Of a stretch of 64,000 nucleotides of DNA, positions 52,828 to 61,791 are shown piece by piece (within the stretch, counting starts at the first letter, position 1; every line of letters begins with the position of its first letter). The translations under genes and the position numbers were made by a program. Below the pieces are notes generated by a model that was not told the origin of the DNA, made no database searches, and worked only from the letters and a program-made list of their open reading frames with translations. The DNA comes from Chloroflexota bacterium (GTDB lineage: Bacteria > Chloroflexota > Anaerolineae > Aggregatilineales > Phototrophicaceae): contig WTGO01000084.1 of NCBI GenBank assembly GCA_011523515.1, forward strand, positions 17,987 to 81,986. Direction: 5' to 3'.

Positions 52828-53172
52828 CTAGGATGACTTGAGCTTCGGCGTTTCGAAGCAACTTTCGAGGCGATCTACAGACGCTTGCAGGACCTTCAAG
52901 TCTACTTGGACGGCATTATGCAAATCCATAGACGCGTCAACTTTTTTGCCGTTTTCGCGTACATTTTCTTCGACCCTGTCCAACCGCGTTTCGACATTCC
53001 CGAGCCGGGTTTCGACATTGCCCAGCCGGGAATCGACATTGTCGATGGTGTCTTTCAAATCCTTTATGTCTCGCTGTGTGGCGAATTGGCGGAAACACCC
53101 AACCACGACGAACAGCAAAATTGCAAACTGCAAGAGCTGCTCCAAGCCTGTGGATATGAGCGGCTGATCCAT
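52828..53172 (-). CDS. Small membrane protein with heptad repeats
   Basis: A 114-aa protein on the opposite strand. Residues ~10-27 (LLQFAILLFVVVGCF) form one membrane helix. Residues 30-105 form a long coiled coil with short tandem units (VDSRLGNVETR, LGNVETRLDRV). Layout resembles the 80-aa protein at 30672 with the order reversed. Function unknown; the codon pattern and clean coiled coil support a real gene. Confidence 0.5.
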   Translation of the reverse strand: MDQPLISTGLEQLLQFAILLFVVVGCFRQFATQRDIKDLKDTIDNVDSRLGNVETRLGNVETRLDRVEENVRENGKKVDASMDLHNAVQVDLKVLQASVDRLESCFETPKLKSS

Positions 53173-53270
53173 TGACCAAGCCCCCCAACCGGTGAATTTG
53201 CCTTGCGCACTATGATAATATTAGACTCTGGTAGCAACTATCAATTTCAGGGGCATAGAGGAATTAGACA

Positions 53271-54881
53271 ATGAAAGAACGCAGATGTGACATCCTCATC
53301 GTCGGCGGCGGCGCCGGCGCTATCGGCGCGGCTCTGTCGGCCCTGCGCCTGGGCAAGACGGTCATCATGAGCGAAGAGACCGACTGGATCGGCGGGCAGC
53401 TGACCCAGCAAGCCGTCCCGCCGGACGAGAACCCCTGGGTGGACCAATGCGGCGCCACCGCGACTTATATGCGCTTCTCCGATGGCGTTCGCGATTATTA
53501 CCGCCGCAACTACCCGCTGACGGACAAGGCACGCTACACGATGAACTGGAATCCCGGCCAGGGCAACGTCAGCCGCCTCTGCCACGAGCCGCGCATCGGC
53601 CTGGCGGTCATCAAAGAGCTGCTGGCGCCCTACCGCTCCAGTAGGCAACTGGACGTCCTGCTCTATCACATCCCGGTCGCGGCTGAGACCGATGGCGACC
53701 ACGTCCGCGCGGTCACGCTGGAAGACACGCGAACCGGCGACCAAGTGACGGTCTCCGCGCCCTACATCCTGGACGCCACCGAACTGGGCGATTTGCTCGA
53801 GCTGGCCGGCGTCGAGTCCATCATCGGCGCCGAGAGCCAGGCGCAAACCGGCGAATTGCACGCGGTCGAAGGCGATCCCTTGCCGCTTGATCAACAGTCA
53901 ATCTCCTGGTGCTTCGCCCTCGACCACCTCGAAGGCGAAGATCATACCATCGACAAGCCGGAAGATTACGACTTCTGGCGCGACTATAAAGCCGACTTTT
54001 GGCCGGACAAGCAATTGAGCTGGTATTACTCCAGCCCGATCACGCTGGAGCCGGTCCACCGCCAAATCTTCCACGCCGATTTCCGCCACCGTTATACCGG
54101 CGGGCCGGGCGATCTCTGGCATTTCCGCCGCATCCTCTACAAAGGCCATTATCCCGAAGGCGCCTTCCCCAGCGATATCACGCTGGTCAACTGGCCGCAG
54201 ATAGACTACTGGCTGAAGCCGCTGCTGGGTGTCACCGAGGACGTGAAGCAAGTCGCCCTGCGCGAATGCAAGCAGTTGAGTTTCTCCTTCCTCTACTGGA
54301 TGCAAACCGAAGCGCCCCGCAACGATGGCAAGGGCTATGGCTACCCCGGCTTGCGCCTGCGCCCGGATGTCGTCGGCACCACCGATGGCATGGCGAAATA
54401 CGTCTACGTGCGCGAGGCGCGCCGCATGCTGGCCGAATTCACCGTTCTGGAAGAGCACGTCGGCGTGCAGCAGCGCGAGGGCTACGATACGGCCGAGCAA
54501 TTCGACGACAGCGTCGGCATCGGCAGCTACCGCATCGACCTGCATCCCAGCACCGGCCTACGCAACTACATCGACATCAGCTGCTATCCCTTCCAGATTC
54601 CGCTCGGTTCGCTGATTCCGCAGCGCGTCGAGAATCTGCTGCCGGCTTGCAAGAACCTGGGCGTGACGCATATCACCAATGGCTGCTACCGCCTGCATCC
54701 GGTGGAATGGAATATCGGCGAGGCGGCGGGCGCGCTGGCAGCCTTCTGTTTGGACAAGGGGCTCAAGCCGCGGCAAGTCCGCAACACCAAGAACCACCTG
54801 CGCGACTTTCAGCGCCTGCTGCAAGATCAGCTGGGCGTTCCGCTGGAATGGCCGCCCTACGCGCGGCGCACCGTGCGCTAG
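53271..54881 (+). CDS. FAD-dependent oxidoreductase
   Basis: A 536-aa flavoprotein with FAD loop [20 protein letters not shown] near residue 8 and SEETDWIGGQLTQQAVPPDE near 36. YILDATELGDLLELAGVESI near residue 165 and IPLGSLIPQRVENLLPACKN near 442 are typical of the PF12831 family. DLHPSTGLRNYIDIS precedes the C-terminal FAD site. It acts on an unknown donor in the cytosol. Separate transcription unit from the 48.9-52.8 kb operon; a 98-base gap and an opposite-strand gene lie between. Confidence 0.82.
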   Translation: MKERRCDILIVGGGAGAIGAALSALRLGKTVIMSEETDWIGGQLTQQAVPPDENPWVDQCGATATYMRFSDGVRDYYRRNYPLTDKARYTMNWNPGQGNVSRLCHEPRIGLAVIKELLAPYRSSRQLDVLLYHIPVAAETDGDHVRAVTLEDTRTGDQVTVSAPYILDATELGDLLELAGVESIIGAESQAQTGELHAVEGDPLPLDQQSISWCFALDHLEGEDHTIDKPEDYDFWRDYKADFWPDKQLSWYYSSPITLEPVHRQIFHADFRHRYTGGPGDLWHFRRILYKGHYPEGAFPSDITLVNWPQIDYWLKPLLGVTEDVKQVALRECKQLSFSFLYWMQTEAPRNDGKGYGYPGLRLRPDVVGTTDGMAKYVYVREARRMLAEFTVLEEHVGVQQREGYDTAEQFDDSVGIGSYRIDLHPSTGLRNYIDISCYPFQIPLGSLIPQRVENLLPACKNLGVTHITNGCYRLHPVEWNIGEAAGALAAFCLDKGLKPRQVRNTKNHLRDFQRLLQDQLGVPLEWPPYARRTVR

Positions 54882-55208
54882 CTGTGTGGTCAGGCATTGT
54901 TGAGTGCCCGTGAAAGCCACAGTCCACTGCAGCTTTCGTCAGAACCGCGCTCAACTATAACGATACAATATACATATGGTTGAGCAAATCATCCAAATCG
55001 TGGCCGGCAAATGGGGCAGACATTCTACGGCCTGGTCAACCGCGCGTTAGGACACAGACTGGCAGCTACATTTACCGTGGTTGGTACTCCATTAGCGATG
55101 CATCGTCTGCTTCTATTTGTGGTGCGCTCAGCGAGGGCCGAATTAGCCAATCCGCTGAATTCTGTGCAACAATAGGGTATCTGTATCAGCGCACGGCTTG
55201 GACTCATA
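54882..55208. other. 327-base gene-free gap
   Basis: No convincing gene, RNA or repeat seen. The only feature is an AT-rich run near 54955-54977 (ACTATAACGATACAATATAC) that could hold a -10, without a good -35. Confidence 0.4.
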
Positions 55209-56861
55209 ATGAGAGCTTCTTGCTTTATCTTGACTGTCCTGTTGGCAGCGCTATTCACCGGGTTCGGCTTCGCGCAAGGTCAACCAGACAGCATGCCCAT
55301 ATTCCGCGATGTAAGCGCGGCCGCCGGCATCACGGCGACGCATCGCGGCGTGTGGGACGACAAAGAGGCCATGCAAGGCTACCTGGCTATCGGCCAGGCT
55401 TGGGGCGATTATGACCGCGACGGCTGGGTTGACCTCTTCGTGACCGGCAACCTCGACCCCAACGTGCTCTACCACAACGACGGCGACGGCGGCTTCTCGG
55501 TCTCGGAACACTCGCAGCAGCTCAGCCTGCCCGATGTACCCAGCGGCGGCGCGGTTTGGGCCGACTATGACAACGACGGCTGGCTTGACCTCTACATCGT
55601 CAACTTCGGCGCCAACCGCCTTTTCCACAACGACGGCGGCCGCGGCTTCCAGGATGCAACCCTGCAAGCCGGCGTCGGCGATACCGGCAAAGGCACCTCG
55701 GCGGCCTGGGGCGATTACGACAGCGACGGCTGGCTCGACCTGTACGTTACCAATTGGTCCTGTTTCCCCGAATGCGATCCGGTAGACTTCAGCGCGCAGC
55801 AAGACCGCCTGTATCACAACAACGGCGACGGCAGCTTCACCGATGTGACCGTTAGCCTCGACTACGCCCTGACCCTGGGCGCGGGCTTCGCGCCGGCCTT
55901 CCTCGATTACGACGGCGACGGCGACAGCGATATCTACGTGGTCAACGACAAATTGCAGAACGATATCGGCAATGTGCTCTGGCGCAATGACGGCGCCGGC
56001 TGCGGACACTGGTGCTGGACCAATGTCTCAAGCGAAAGCGGCGCGGATCTGCTGATCAACGGCATGGGCGTAGACGCCAGCGACTACGACAACGATGGCG
56101 ACCTGGATCTGTACATCACCGATATGGTCTACCAGATGCACCTGCTGATGAACGACGGCAGTGGCGGCTTCCGCAATCGCGCTCGCTCAACCGGCAGCGC
56201 CATCAATATGGGTCCCGATAACGGCGTGGGCTGGGGCGCGGTCTTCTTCGACTATGACAATGACGGCTGGCAAGACCTGTATGTCGCCGCTACCAATTAT
56301 CACCAGACCTTCCCGGAGCTCGAGGTCAGCTTCATGAACCCGCGCGCCGACGCCCTTTTCCGCAACGACCGCCATCGTGGTTTCCACGATGTCAGCGCCG
56401 GCAGCGGCATTGACGCCGACCTGCCCACCCTCGGCGTGGCTTATGCCGACTACGACCAGGACGGCGACCTCGACCTGGTGACAGGCAATTGGAACAGCGG
56501 CTACCGTCTCTACCAGAATCAGGGCGGCGACAAGCGCTGGCTCTCACTCGATCTGCGCGGGGATGACCCCACGCTAAATCCCTCCCCGACGAGTCAGGGA
56601 GGGACTTCCGTCGTTAATCGCGACGCAGTCGGCGCCGTAGTACACCTTACGACCGCCGCCGGCCTTAACCAGCTGCAGACGGTAAGTATCGGCGCCGGGC
56701 TGGGCGGCAACAATCAACTGCCGCTGCATTTTGGCTTGGGCGACGCGACCGCGGCCGACCTGCGCATCGTGTGGACCAATGGCGCCGAGTGCGCGATTGA
56801 AGCGGTGCCAGCCAATCAGCGCTTGCGCGTTGTGTATGGCGTTACTGCTGGCTGCGGCTAA
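55209..56861 (+). CDS. Exported FG-GAP/VCBS repeat protein with ASPIC/UnbV domain
   Basis: A 550-aa protein with signal peptide MRASCFILTVLLAALFTGFG, cleavage near FAQGQ. Seven or so FG-GAP blades follow, each with a calcium loop: DYDRDGWVDL, DYDNDGWLDL, DYDSDGWLDL, DYDGDGDSD, DYDNDGDLDL, DYDNDGWQDL, DYDQDGDLDL. The last ~90 residues form an ASPIC/UnbV domain (GAVVHLTTAAGLNQLQTVSI, LHFGLGDATAADLRIVW). Between the last blade and UnbV, the segment DPTLNPSPTSQGGTS is encoded by a family C palindrome. Related to CRTAC1-type proteins; probably surface ligand binding. Role unknown. Confidence 0.85.
   Translation: MRASCFILTVLLAALFTGFGFAQGQPDSMPIFRDVSAAAGITATHRGVWDDKEAMQGYLAIGQAWGDYDRDGWVDLFVTGNLDPNVLYHNDGDGGFSVSEHSQQLSLPDVPSGGAVWADYDNDGWLDLYIVNFGANRLFHNDGGRGFQDATLQAGVGDTGKGTSAAWGDYDSDGWLDLYVTNWSCFPECDPVDFSAQQDRLYHNNGDGSFTDVTVSLDYALTLGAGFAPAFLDYDGDGDSDIYVVNDKLQNDIGNVLWRNDGAGCGHWCWTNVSSESGADLLINGMGVDASDYDNDGDLDLYITDMVYQMHLLMNDGSGGFRNRARSTGSAINMGPDNGVGWGAVFFDYDNDGWQDLYVAATNYHQTFPELEVSFMNPRADALFRNDRHRGFHDVSAGSGIDADLPTLGVAYADYDQDGDLDLVTGNWNSGYRLYQNQGGDKRWLSLDLRGDDPTLNPSPTSQGGTSVVNRDAVGAVVHLTTAAGLNQLQTVSIGAGLGGNNQLPLHFGLGDATAADLRIVWTNGAECAIEAVPANQRLRVVYGVTAGCG
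56568..56606. repeat. Family C palindrome inside a coding gene
   Basis: ACCCCACGCTAAATCCCTCCCCGACGAGTCAGGGAGGGA, in frame, encoding LNPSPTSQGG. The core CCTCCCCGA-TCAGGGAGGG matches intergenic copies at 32.2 and 45.2 kb. Confidence 0.8.
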
Positions 56862-56873
56862 GACGTCAAGGCT

Positions 56874-57041
56874 TTGCCACCGAGTACACAGAGTTTACCT
56901 GAGGGCACAGAGATGCTTGTTTGTTTCAACGCTTATGCGATAAATGTTGCTGCCCTTCATGTGGAACTGTCGCTCCAGATCAGTCTTGAACAGCCTTACT
57001 CGGTATCCTCTGTTTGCCTCTGTGTACTCGGTGGTAAATCT
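56874..57041. repeat. Family A long inverted repeat (MITE-like)
   Basis: Left arm TTGCCACCGAGTACACAGAG (from 56874), right arm CTGTGTACTCGGTGGTAAA ending 57041. Interior GTTTCAACGCTTATGCGATA resembles the 36.5 kb copy. It lies between convergent genes. Confidence 0.8.
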
Positions 57042-57084
57042 TTTTCCCGATTTAACTGCACCTGATGAGCGCATAGAGAAAAGC

Positions 57085-58548
57085 TCAGCGCACATCGGTC
57101 TTGTAGGGCACGACATCGCAGGTGGTCTGATACCAGGTCAACATGCGCTCGCGCAGTTGGGCGAGGATGCCCGCGCAGGCGGGATCGTCAATGCGATTGT
57201 GAAGCTCGCCCGGGTCCCGGCGCAAGTCGTAGAGCTCATCCGTTTCGTATAAGCGCCGCACGTATTTGTAGTCGCGCGTCCGGCACATAGTCGCTTTGCT
57301 GTGCTCGCCGCCTTCGCTGCCCTGCAGCTGCACGCGCGGCCAGTAGAGCCCGCTGGGGTCGTAGAATGAGGGGCTGTCCTTCTCCATCGCCTGCTCTTCG
57401 CCGATCAAGCGCCCGCCCTCACAGAAGACGGCGTCGCGATGCTCGTCAGAATCGCCGGCGATCAGCGCGGACAGCGAGCGCCCGAAATGATCGTAGCCAG
57501 GCTCCACGCCCGACCATTCGTAGGCCGTGGCCGTGAAGTCGATCAGCTCGACCAGTTGATCGCGGATGCCGGGCTCGATGGCTACATCCGCCGGCGGCTT
57601 GACGATCAGCGGGACGCGCGTCAGGCAATCTTCGAAGGTATTCTGCGTCTTTTCCACCAGCCCGTAATCGCCGGTGAAGTCGCCGTGATCCGAGAAAAAG
57701 AATATGGCGCTGTCGTCGTACATCCCACTCTCTTTGAGCGCATCAACCACCAAGCCAAATTGCGCGTCAACGCGGGCGCACATGCCATAATAAACAGCGC
57801 GCAATTCGTTGAATCGCTCATTGCTCCAGCCCTGCAAGCCCTGCCGCTCGTAGATGCCGGCGGTTAGTCCCGGCTTCTTCGTCCAATCCGGCGTGGGATA
57901 ACGCGGCGGAATCAACTCGCGGTCGATCTGGCTGAACCAGGGATCCTCGACGCCGTAGGGCGGGTGCGGATAGCCCAAAGGCAAGTAAATGCACAACGGC
58001 TGATCACCGGGCGCGTTGCGAATCTGCTCGATGGCGCCGTCGACCATGGCCCAGTCGTTGTCATAGTAGACCTCGCCGGGCGCGGTGTCGAGATGGCCGG
58101 CGAAGAACGAGTAGTAGTTGTCGCCTTCCGGATCGCCGCGCCAGGCATCAGCGCGATGCAAGTTGGGGCGCAGTTCGCCCGGCGCTTCGTATTTCACATC
58201 GCAGTATTCCGCGAAGCCATTCTGGCGCGGCACCAGGTCGTTCTTGCCGCCCCAAAAGACAAAATAACCCGCGTCCTTGAGTTTTTTCAGCAACACCGGT
58301 TCATCCGGCTGCAGCATGTGGAACATGGTGCGGTGCCCGCGCACATGCGGATACCAGCCGGTCATGAAAGAGCAGCGGCTGGGCGTGCAGACCGGGTTCT
58401 GGCAGAAGGCGTGGCGGAAAGAAACCGCGTCCGACTCAACGATGTCGTCGAGGTTGGGCGTGACGGCGGCCGGATTGTCCAGGTGACGCATGACATCGCC
58501 GCGCCACTGATCGGGATTGAAGATGATCATGTGGGGTTGCTTGGGCAT
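57085..58548 (-). CDS. Sulfatase (formylglycine-dependent, type I)
   Basis: A 487-aa protein from the ATG 58548, with AGGAG 7 bases upstream; the frame is open upstream to 58638 but overlaps the VapC gene. FGly site C54-T-P-S-R58 (NPVCTPSRCSFMTG), metal site NPDQWRGDVM near residue 11, second metal site FFFSDHGDFTGDYGLVEK near residue 265. QRPCIYLPLGYPH-like IYLPLGYPHPPYG near residue 180 is the substrate side. No signal peptide. Only distantly similar to the 43702 sulfatase. Its neighbours are a PIN toxin and DUF917 genes. Confidence 0.88.
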   Translation of the reverse strand: MPKQPHMIIFNPDQWRGDVMRHLDNPAAVTPNLDDIVESDAVSFRHAFCQNPVCTPSRCSFMTGWYPHVRGHRTMFHMLQPDEPVLLKKLKDAGYFVFWGGKNDLVPRQNGFAEYCDVKYEAPGELRPNLHRADAWRGDPEGDNYYSFFAGHLDTAPGEVYYDNDWAMVDGAIEQIRNAPGDQPLCIYLPLGYPHPPYGVEDPWFSQIDRELIPPRYPTPDWTKKPGLTAGIYERQGLQGWSNERFNELRAVYYGMCARVDAQFGLVVDALKESGMYDDSAIFFFSDHGDFTGDYGLVEKTQNTFEDCLTRVPLIVKPPADVAIEPGIRDQLVELIDFTATAYEWSGVEPGYDHFGRSLSALIAGDSDEHRDAVFCEGGRLIGEEQAMEKDSPSFYDPSGLYWPRVQLQGSEGGEHSKATMCRTRDYKYVRRLYETDELYDLRRDPGELHNRIDDPACAGILAQLRERMLTWYQTTCDVVPYKTDVR

Positions 58549-58576
58549 TCCCTGACTCCTGCATTTGCTGGGGCGT

Positions 58577-58984
58577 TTACGCCACCGTCCAGTCTTCAAT
58601 CGGTAAGTCGGGCAACCGCGTGAAACCACGCACGTCATGCGTTACCACAGTGAGGTCATTTGCCATTGCGATAGCAGCAATCTGCATATCGGCGACGCCC
58701 ATAAGCTGCCCTCTGTCTCTTAACCAAGCGTGAATGCGACCATAAGCGTCAGCAGCCCTGTCATCAAAGGGCAGACTAGAAAAGTGCGAAAGAAACTCGT
58801 CTTGCTCTTGCCGATACCGCGTCGGCGCGCGTCGACGGTGCGAACCGGCGTACATTTCTGCTTTGGAAATCGCGCTGACGGAAACGCCAAATTGCTGATG
58901 CCCCATCAGCACTCTTTCGAATAGCCGCGGATATCTTCTGTTGATGCAATAAATGCAGATGTTTGTATCGAGCAGGTATCTCAT
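58577..58984 (-). CDS. vapC: PIN-domain ribonuclease toxin (VapC-like)
   Basis: A 135-aa PIN domain protein with the acidic active site D6 (YLLDTNICIY), E43 (SKAEMYAG), D99 (GVADMQIAAIA) and D117 (VVTHDVRGF). It cleaves RNA with Mg2+, usually a tRNA or rRNA site, and is held by an antitoxin. Its start is 6 bases after the end of the 58991 gene, the spacing of an antitoxin-toxin pair. That upstream protein does not look like a known VapB. Confidence 0.87.
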   Translation of the reverse strand: MRYLLDTNICIYCINRRYPRLFERVLMGHQQFGVSVSAISKAEMYAGSHRRRAPTRYRQEQDEFLSHFSSLPFDDRAADAYGRIHAWLRDRGQLMGVADMQIAAIAMANDLTVVTHDVRGFTRLPDLPIEDWTVA

Positions 58985-58990
58985 CCGGCG

Positions 58991-59263
58991 TCAAAACACG
59001 TACTTCCAGACACCGTGATCAACTTCCCGCAATACAAGTAGCTCTGGATCATCCTCAAATTTACCAAAGTCTAATTCATCCGCCATCCACGCCGGCATAC
59101 GGCGGTAAAACTCCAGCTCGATTTCGCGGGGCAGTTGCTTCAAGCCTTCCCGCGTCAGCGGCAATGTCTGATTATGCTCCTCACAGTAAGCGCAGAAGTC
59201 GGCGTCGGCCTTGCAGGCGCCATTTTCATGATAAGTCCATCTAAGCGCTTGGCGCCTGTTCAT
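58991..59263 (-). CDS. Small protein upstream of VapC, possible non-classical antitoxin
   Basis: A 90-aa protein from ATG 59263 (MNRRQALRWTYHENGACKAD); an ATG at 59296 is possible. Contains C-x5-C-x2-C-type cysteines near the N-terminus (GACKADADFCAYCEEH) and an acidic C-terminal half. No AbrB, MazE, RHH or HTH fold is recognisable. Position six bases upstream of the PIN toxin makes an antitoxin role plausible; otherwise it is an unknown metal-binding protein. Confidence 0.55.
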   Translation of the reverse strand: MNRRQALRWTYHENGACKADADFCAYCEEHNQTLPLTREGLKQLPREIELEFYRRMPAWMADELDFGKFEDDPELLVLREVDHGVWKYVF

Positions 59264-59345
59264 TTGTGCACCGCTTCCGTTTTCCCACTCGTACAACCAG
59301 CCTAGCGAAAGCCGTGCGATCTGTCAAATCCGGCAGTCCGAGCGC

Positions 59346-60428
59346 TCAAAGCAAATCCCCCGCCAGCGGCAGAAACTCCAGGTCATAGCCGAACGCGCGC
59401 GGGCCCACCACTGCCAGCGCTTCCGGCGTCTTGAGCTCCTTCGGCGCCGGCAGCGCCAACACGGCCACGCGCAAACCGTAACGCAGCGACTCGGTGCCGA
59501 TCGCCTCGCCATCATCCAGGCTGACCAGGGTAATCAGATCCGGCACCGTGCAGAGCGCCCGCCCGTTGCGGCGCGCGATCAGATTCTCGTTCTGAAAGTC
59601 GATACGCAGTTGCTGATCAAAGTTGTCAAAGGCGCTGATGATCAGCTTGCCACGGGCGAAGCCGGCCACCGTACGGCGCTCGACATCAACGATCTTGCCG
59701 CTGAAGAGTACGCGGCCGTTGCAGAGCGCCGCCACAGTTTCGGCGGGTTCAACGCTGCGCGCGCGACAATCCAGCACGGTTTCGCCGATGCGTTTGGCCA
59801 GGCCGACCGTGTCGCGGATAATAGTCGCTTTGAGCTCGGCGCCGGTCATCACCGGCATCACCAGCGCCGCCGACCCGCCCATCTCGATCGTCAGGCGGCG
59901 GGCGAATTCTTCGGCTTGCTTCGCTGAGCGAATCCGCGTGAAGGCAGACACATTGCCGTGGGAATCGGCCAGAACAAAGGGCGCGGGCGAAACGCCGCAA
60001 ATCATGAAGGTATCCATATCCAGCTCGGGGAAAGCCCGCCCCATGCCGTCGCCATCGACAACGGGCAAGCCTAGTTGCAGCGCGGCCACCATCGGACCGA
60101 GCGCGTTGCCGCCGCCGATTTCTCCGATGACGATGGCGTAAATCTGCCGCCGCAGGTGGGCTTCCAGCGCGCGCACGGCGGTGGCGATCTCGTCCCCGGC
60201 TTGCAGCTTCTCGTTGCTGACGGTCGGCGCGCCCATGCCACCCACAGCGCAGACTAACGCGTCATCGGGCACGTCATCGGCCTGCACGACATCGACATTG
60301 CGGCCTTGCTTGCGAATCTCGTTGTCCAAGCGCAGGCGGTTGAGGTAGGTGCTGCCGCCACCGCCCGTACCCAGGATGCCGGCGCCGATGGCGATGGCGT
60401 GGGTGTCGTTTAAGGTTACTCGGTTCAT
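59346..60428 (-). CDS. DUF917 (S-methyl-thiohydantoin desulfurase-like) protein, divergent copy
   Basis: A 360-aa protein of the DUF917 family, which I recall as N- and C-terminal domains of S-methyl-thiohydantoin desulfurase. GILGTGGGGSTYLNRLRLDN near residue 17 and VGGMGAPTVSNEKLQAG near 63 are the N-terminal signatures, VVDGDGMGRAFPELDMDTFM near 123 the core, ITLVSLDDGEAIGTESLRYG near 305 the C-terminal signature. The most diverged of the four copies here: its N-terminal third differs clearly. A family A repeat lies upstream. Confidence 0.8.
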   Translation of the reverse strand: MNRVTLNDTHAIAIGAGILGTGGGGSTYLNRLRLDNEIRKQGRNVDVVQADDVPDDALVCAVGGMGAPTVSNEKLQAGDEIATAVRALEAHLRRQIYAIVIGEIGGGNALGPMVAALQLGLPVVDGDGMGRAFPELDMDTFMICGVSPAPFVLADSHGNVSAFTRIRSAKQAEEFARRLTIEMGGSAALVMPVMTGAELKATIIRDTVGLAKRIGETVLDCRARSVEPAETVAALCNGRVLFSGKIVDVERRTVAGFARGKLIISAFDNFDQQLRIDFQNENLIARRNGRALCTVPDLITLVSLDDGEAIGTESLRYGLRVAVLALPAPKELKTPEALAVVGPRAFGYDLEFLPLAGDLL

Positions 60429-60461
60429 GCCTTACTCCAAGTTCAGGCGGACTACAGATAC

Positions 60462-60634
60462 TCTTACCACAGAGGAAAATGAGGGCACACAGAGGCCACA
60501 GAGGATTCTGTATTGTTTTGAATCTTCTGCAATTTAGGCATCCGTCAAACAGATGGCAATTTTCGCTAGCATTCAATCACCTGATGGCTTTACTCGGTGC
60601 ACTCTTATTTTCTCGGTGTATTCGGTGGTAAGCA
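60462..60634. repeat. Family A long inverted repeat (MITE-like)
   Basis: Left arm CTTACCACAGAGGAAAATGA then GGGCACACAGAGG (from 60462), right arm CTTTACTCGGTGCACTC to CTCGGTGTATTCGGTGGTAAG ending 60633. It fills the gap between DUF917 copies 1 and 2. Confidence 0.8.
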
Positions 60635-60678
60635 TTTGCGTGACTGACTTACACTTGCTTCTACGCTTCTGTGGCTGC

Positions 60679-61791
60679 TCAACCCAAGCGCGCCTCTACC
60701 GGCACGTAGTCGACATCGTAGCCGAAATAGCGCGGATGGACGAGAGCCAGCGCTTGCGCCGCCCGCCACTGCCGGGCGCAGGGAATGGCGATGACGGCCA
60801 CGCGCATGCCATAACGCAACGACTCGGTGGTGATGGGCTGGGACGTTTCGCTATCGAGCACAGCGATCAAGTCGGGCGTGGTGGCGGCGAACTCGCCATC
60901 CAAGCGCGCGACCAGATACTCGTTCTGAAATTCGATCAGCAGCGCTTGACCCGTGAATTCACCCGTCCCGTCCATGCGAGCGCTGCCTTTGGCGAAGCCG
61001 TCGCGGACGCGGCGGTCGACATCGCTGATTTTGCCGCGGAACACCAGAAACCCGCCCACCGCTCGGCGCAGCGCATCTACCGGATTGCGCTCGTACAGGC
61101 GCGCCTGGCGCAGCGTCCGGCCGATGGATTCGGCCAGCGTGGTCGTGCCTTGGATGGCGGCTGCCTTGAGCTGGCGCACGCGAGCCGAATAGAGCGCGAT
61201 CGAGCCAACCGCGCCCATGTGAATCACGCAGGAACGGGCGAAGGTCTCCACCCACTTATTGCTGACCGCATCCATAAGCAGGACGTTGCCGCGTTCATCG
61301 GACATGACAAAGGGGCTGGCGCTGATGCCGGCGGCAGTCAGTACCGTTTGCTGGATTTCTGGGAAGGCGCGGCCCATGCCATCGCAATCGACAACCGGGA
61401 TACCCAGACGCGCCGCTAGATAAATCGGTCGAATCGAGTTCATGCCGCCGGCTTCAATGCTCATGGTGGCGCGCGGCGTGCGTCCAGTGTATTTCCCCAG
61501 CGCCTCGAAGGCGCGCAGCAAGTCATCGCCGGCCGGCAGCTTCTCAACGCCCACAACCGGCGCACCCATACCGGCGGCGGGCGCCACCAGGTCGTCGTCA
61601 TCCAACTCATCCAGCGTGAACAGCTCTACCGGCCCGTAGCGCCGAATGGCTTCACGCGCCATCAGCTTGCCGATGTAGGGGTTGCTGCCGCCGCCCGAGC
61701 CCAGCACCGCCGCGCCCAGCGCGATGTCTTCGATATTTGCTTCGTCCAGCACCCGCAAACACTGCCCCCATCCCCCAGCCTCTTCCCCCAT
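60679..61791 (-). CDS. DUF917 protein, copy 2, with repeat-derived N-terminus
   Basis: A 370-aa DUF917 protein closely similar to copies 3 and 4: LGAAVLGSGGGSNPYIGKLM, REAIRRYGPVELFTLDELDD, VVDCDGMGRAFPEIQQTVLT and VLDSETSQPITTESLRYGMR. The ATG at 61791 and the next ten codons (MGEEAGGWGQC) come from a family C palindrome. Where copy 3 starts MRLLHEENIED, this gene reads LRVLDEANIED with TTG (61758) in place of ATG. So translation starts either at TTG or at the new repeat-borne ATG. 21 bases after copy 3. Confidence 0.82.
   Translation of the reverse strand: MGEEAGGWGQCLRVLDEANIEDIALGAAVLGSGGGSNPYIGKLMAREAIRRYGPVELFTLDELDDDDLVAPAAGMGAPVVGVEKLPAGDDLLRAFEALGKYTGRTPRATMSIEAGGMNSIRPIYLAARLGIPVVDCDGMGRAFPEIQQTVLTAAGISASPFVMSDERGNVLLMDAVSNKWVETFARSCVIHMGAVGSIALYSARVRQLKAAAIQGTTTLAESIGRTLRQARLYERNPVDALRRAVGGFLVFRGKISDVDRRVRDGFAKGSARMDGTGEFTGQALLIEFQNEYLVARLDGEFAATTPDLIAVLDSETSQPITTESLRYGMRVAVIAIPCARQWRAAQALALVHPRYFGYDVDYVPVEARLG

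Noticed and set aside
54976..55050. Short frame starting ATGGTTGAGCAAATC in the 54.9-55.2 kb gap
   Set aside because: Only 24 codons, no ribosome binding site, no similarity to anything recognised.
3490..60634. Repeats as a possible CRISPR array
   Set aside because: Copies are far apart, of unequal length and with no regular spacers; no cas genes seen.
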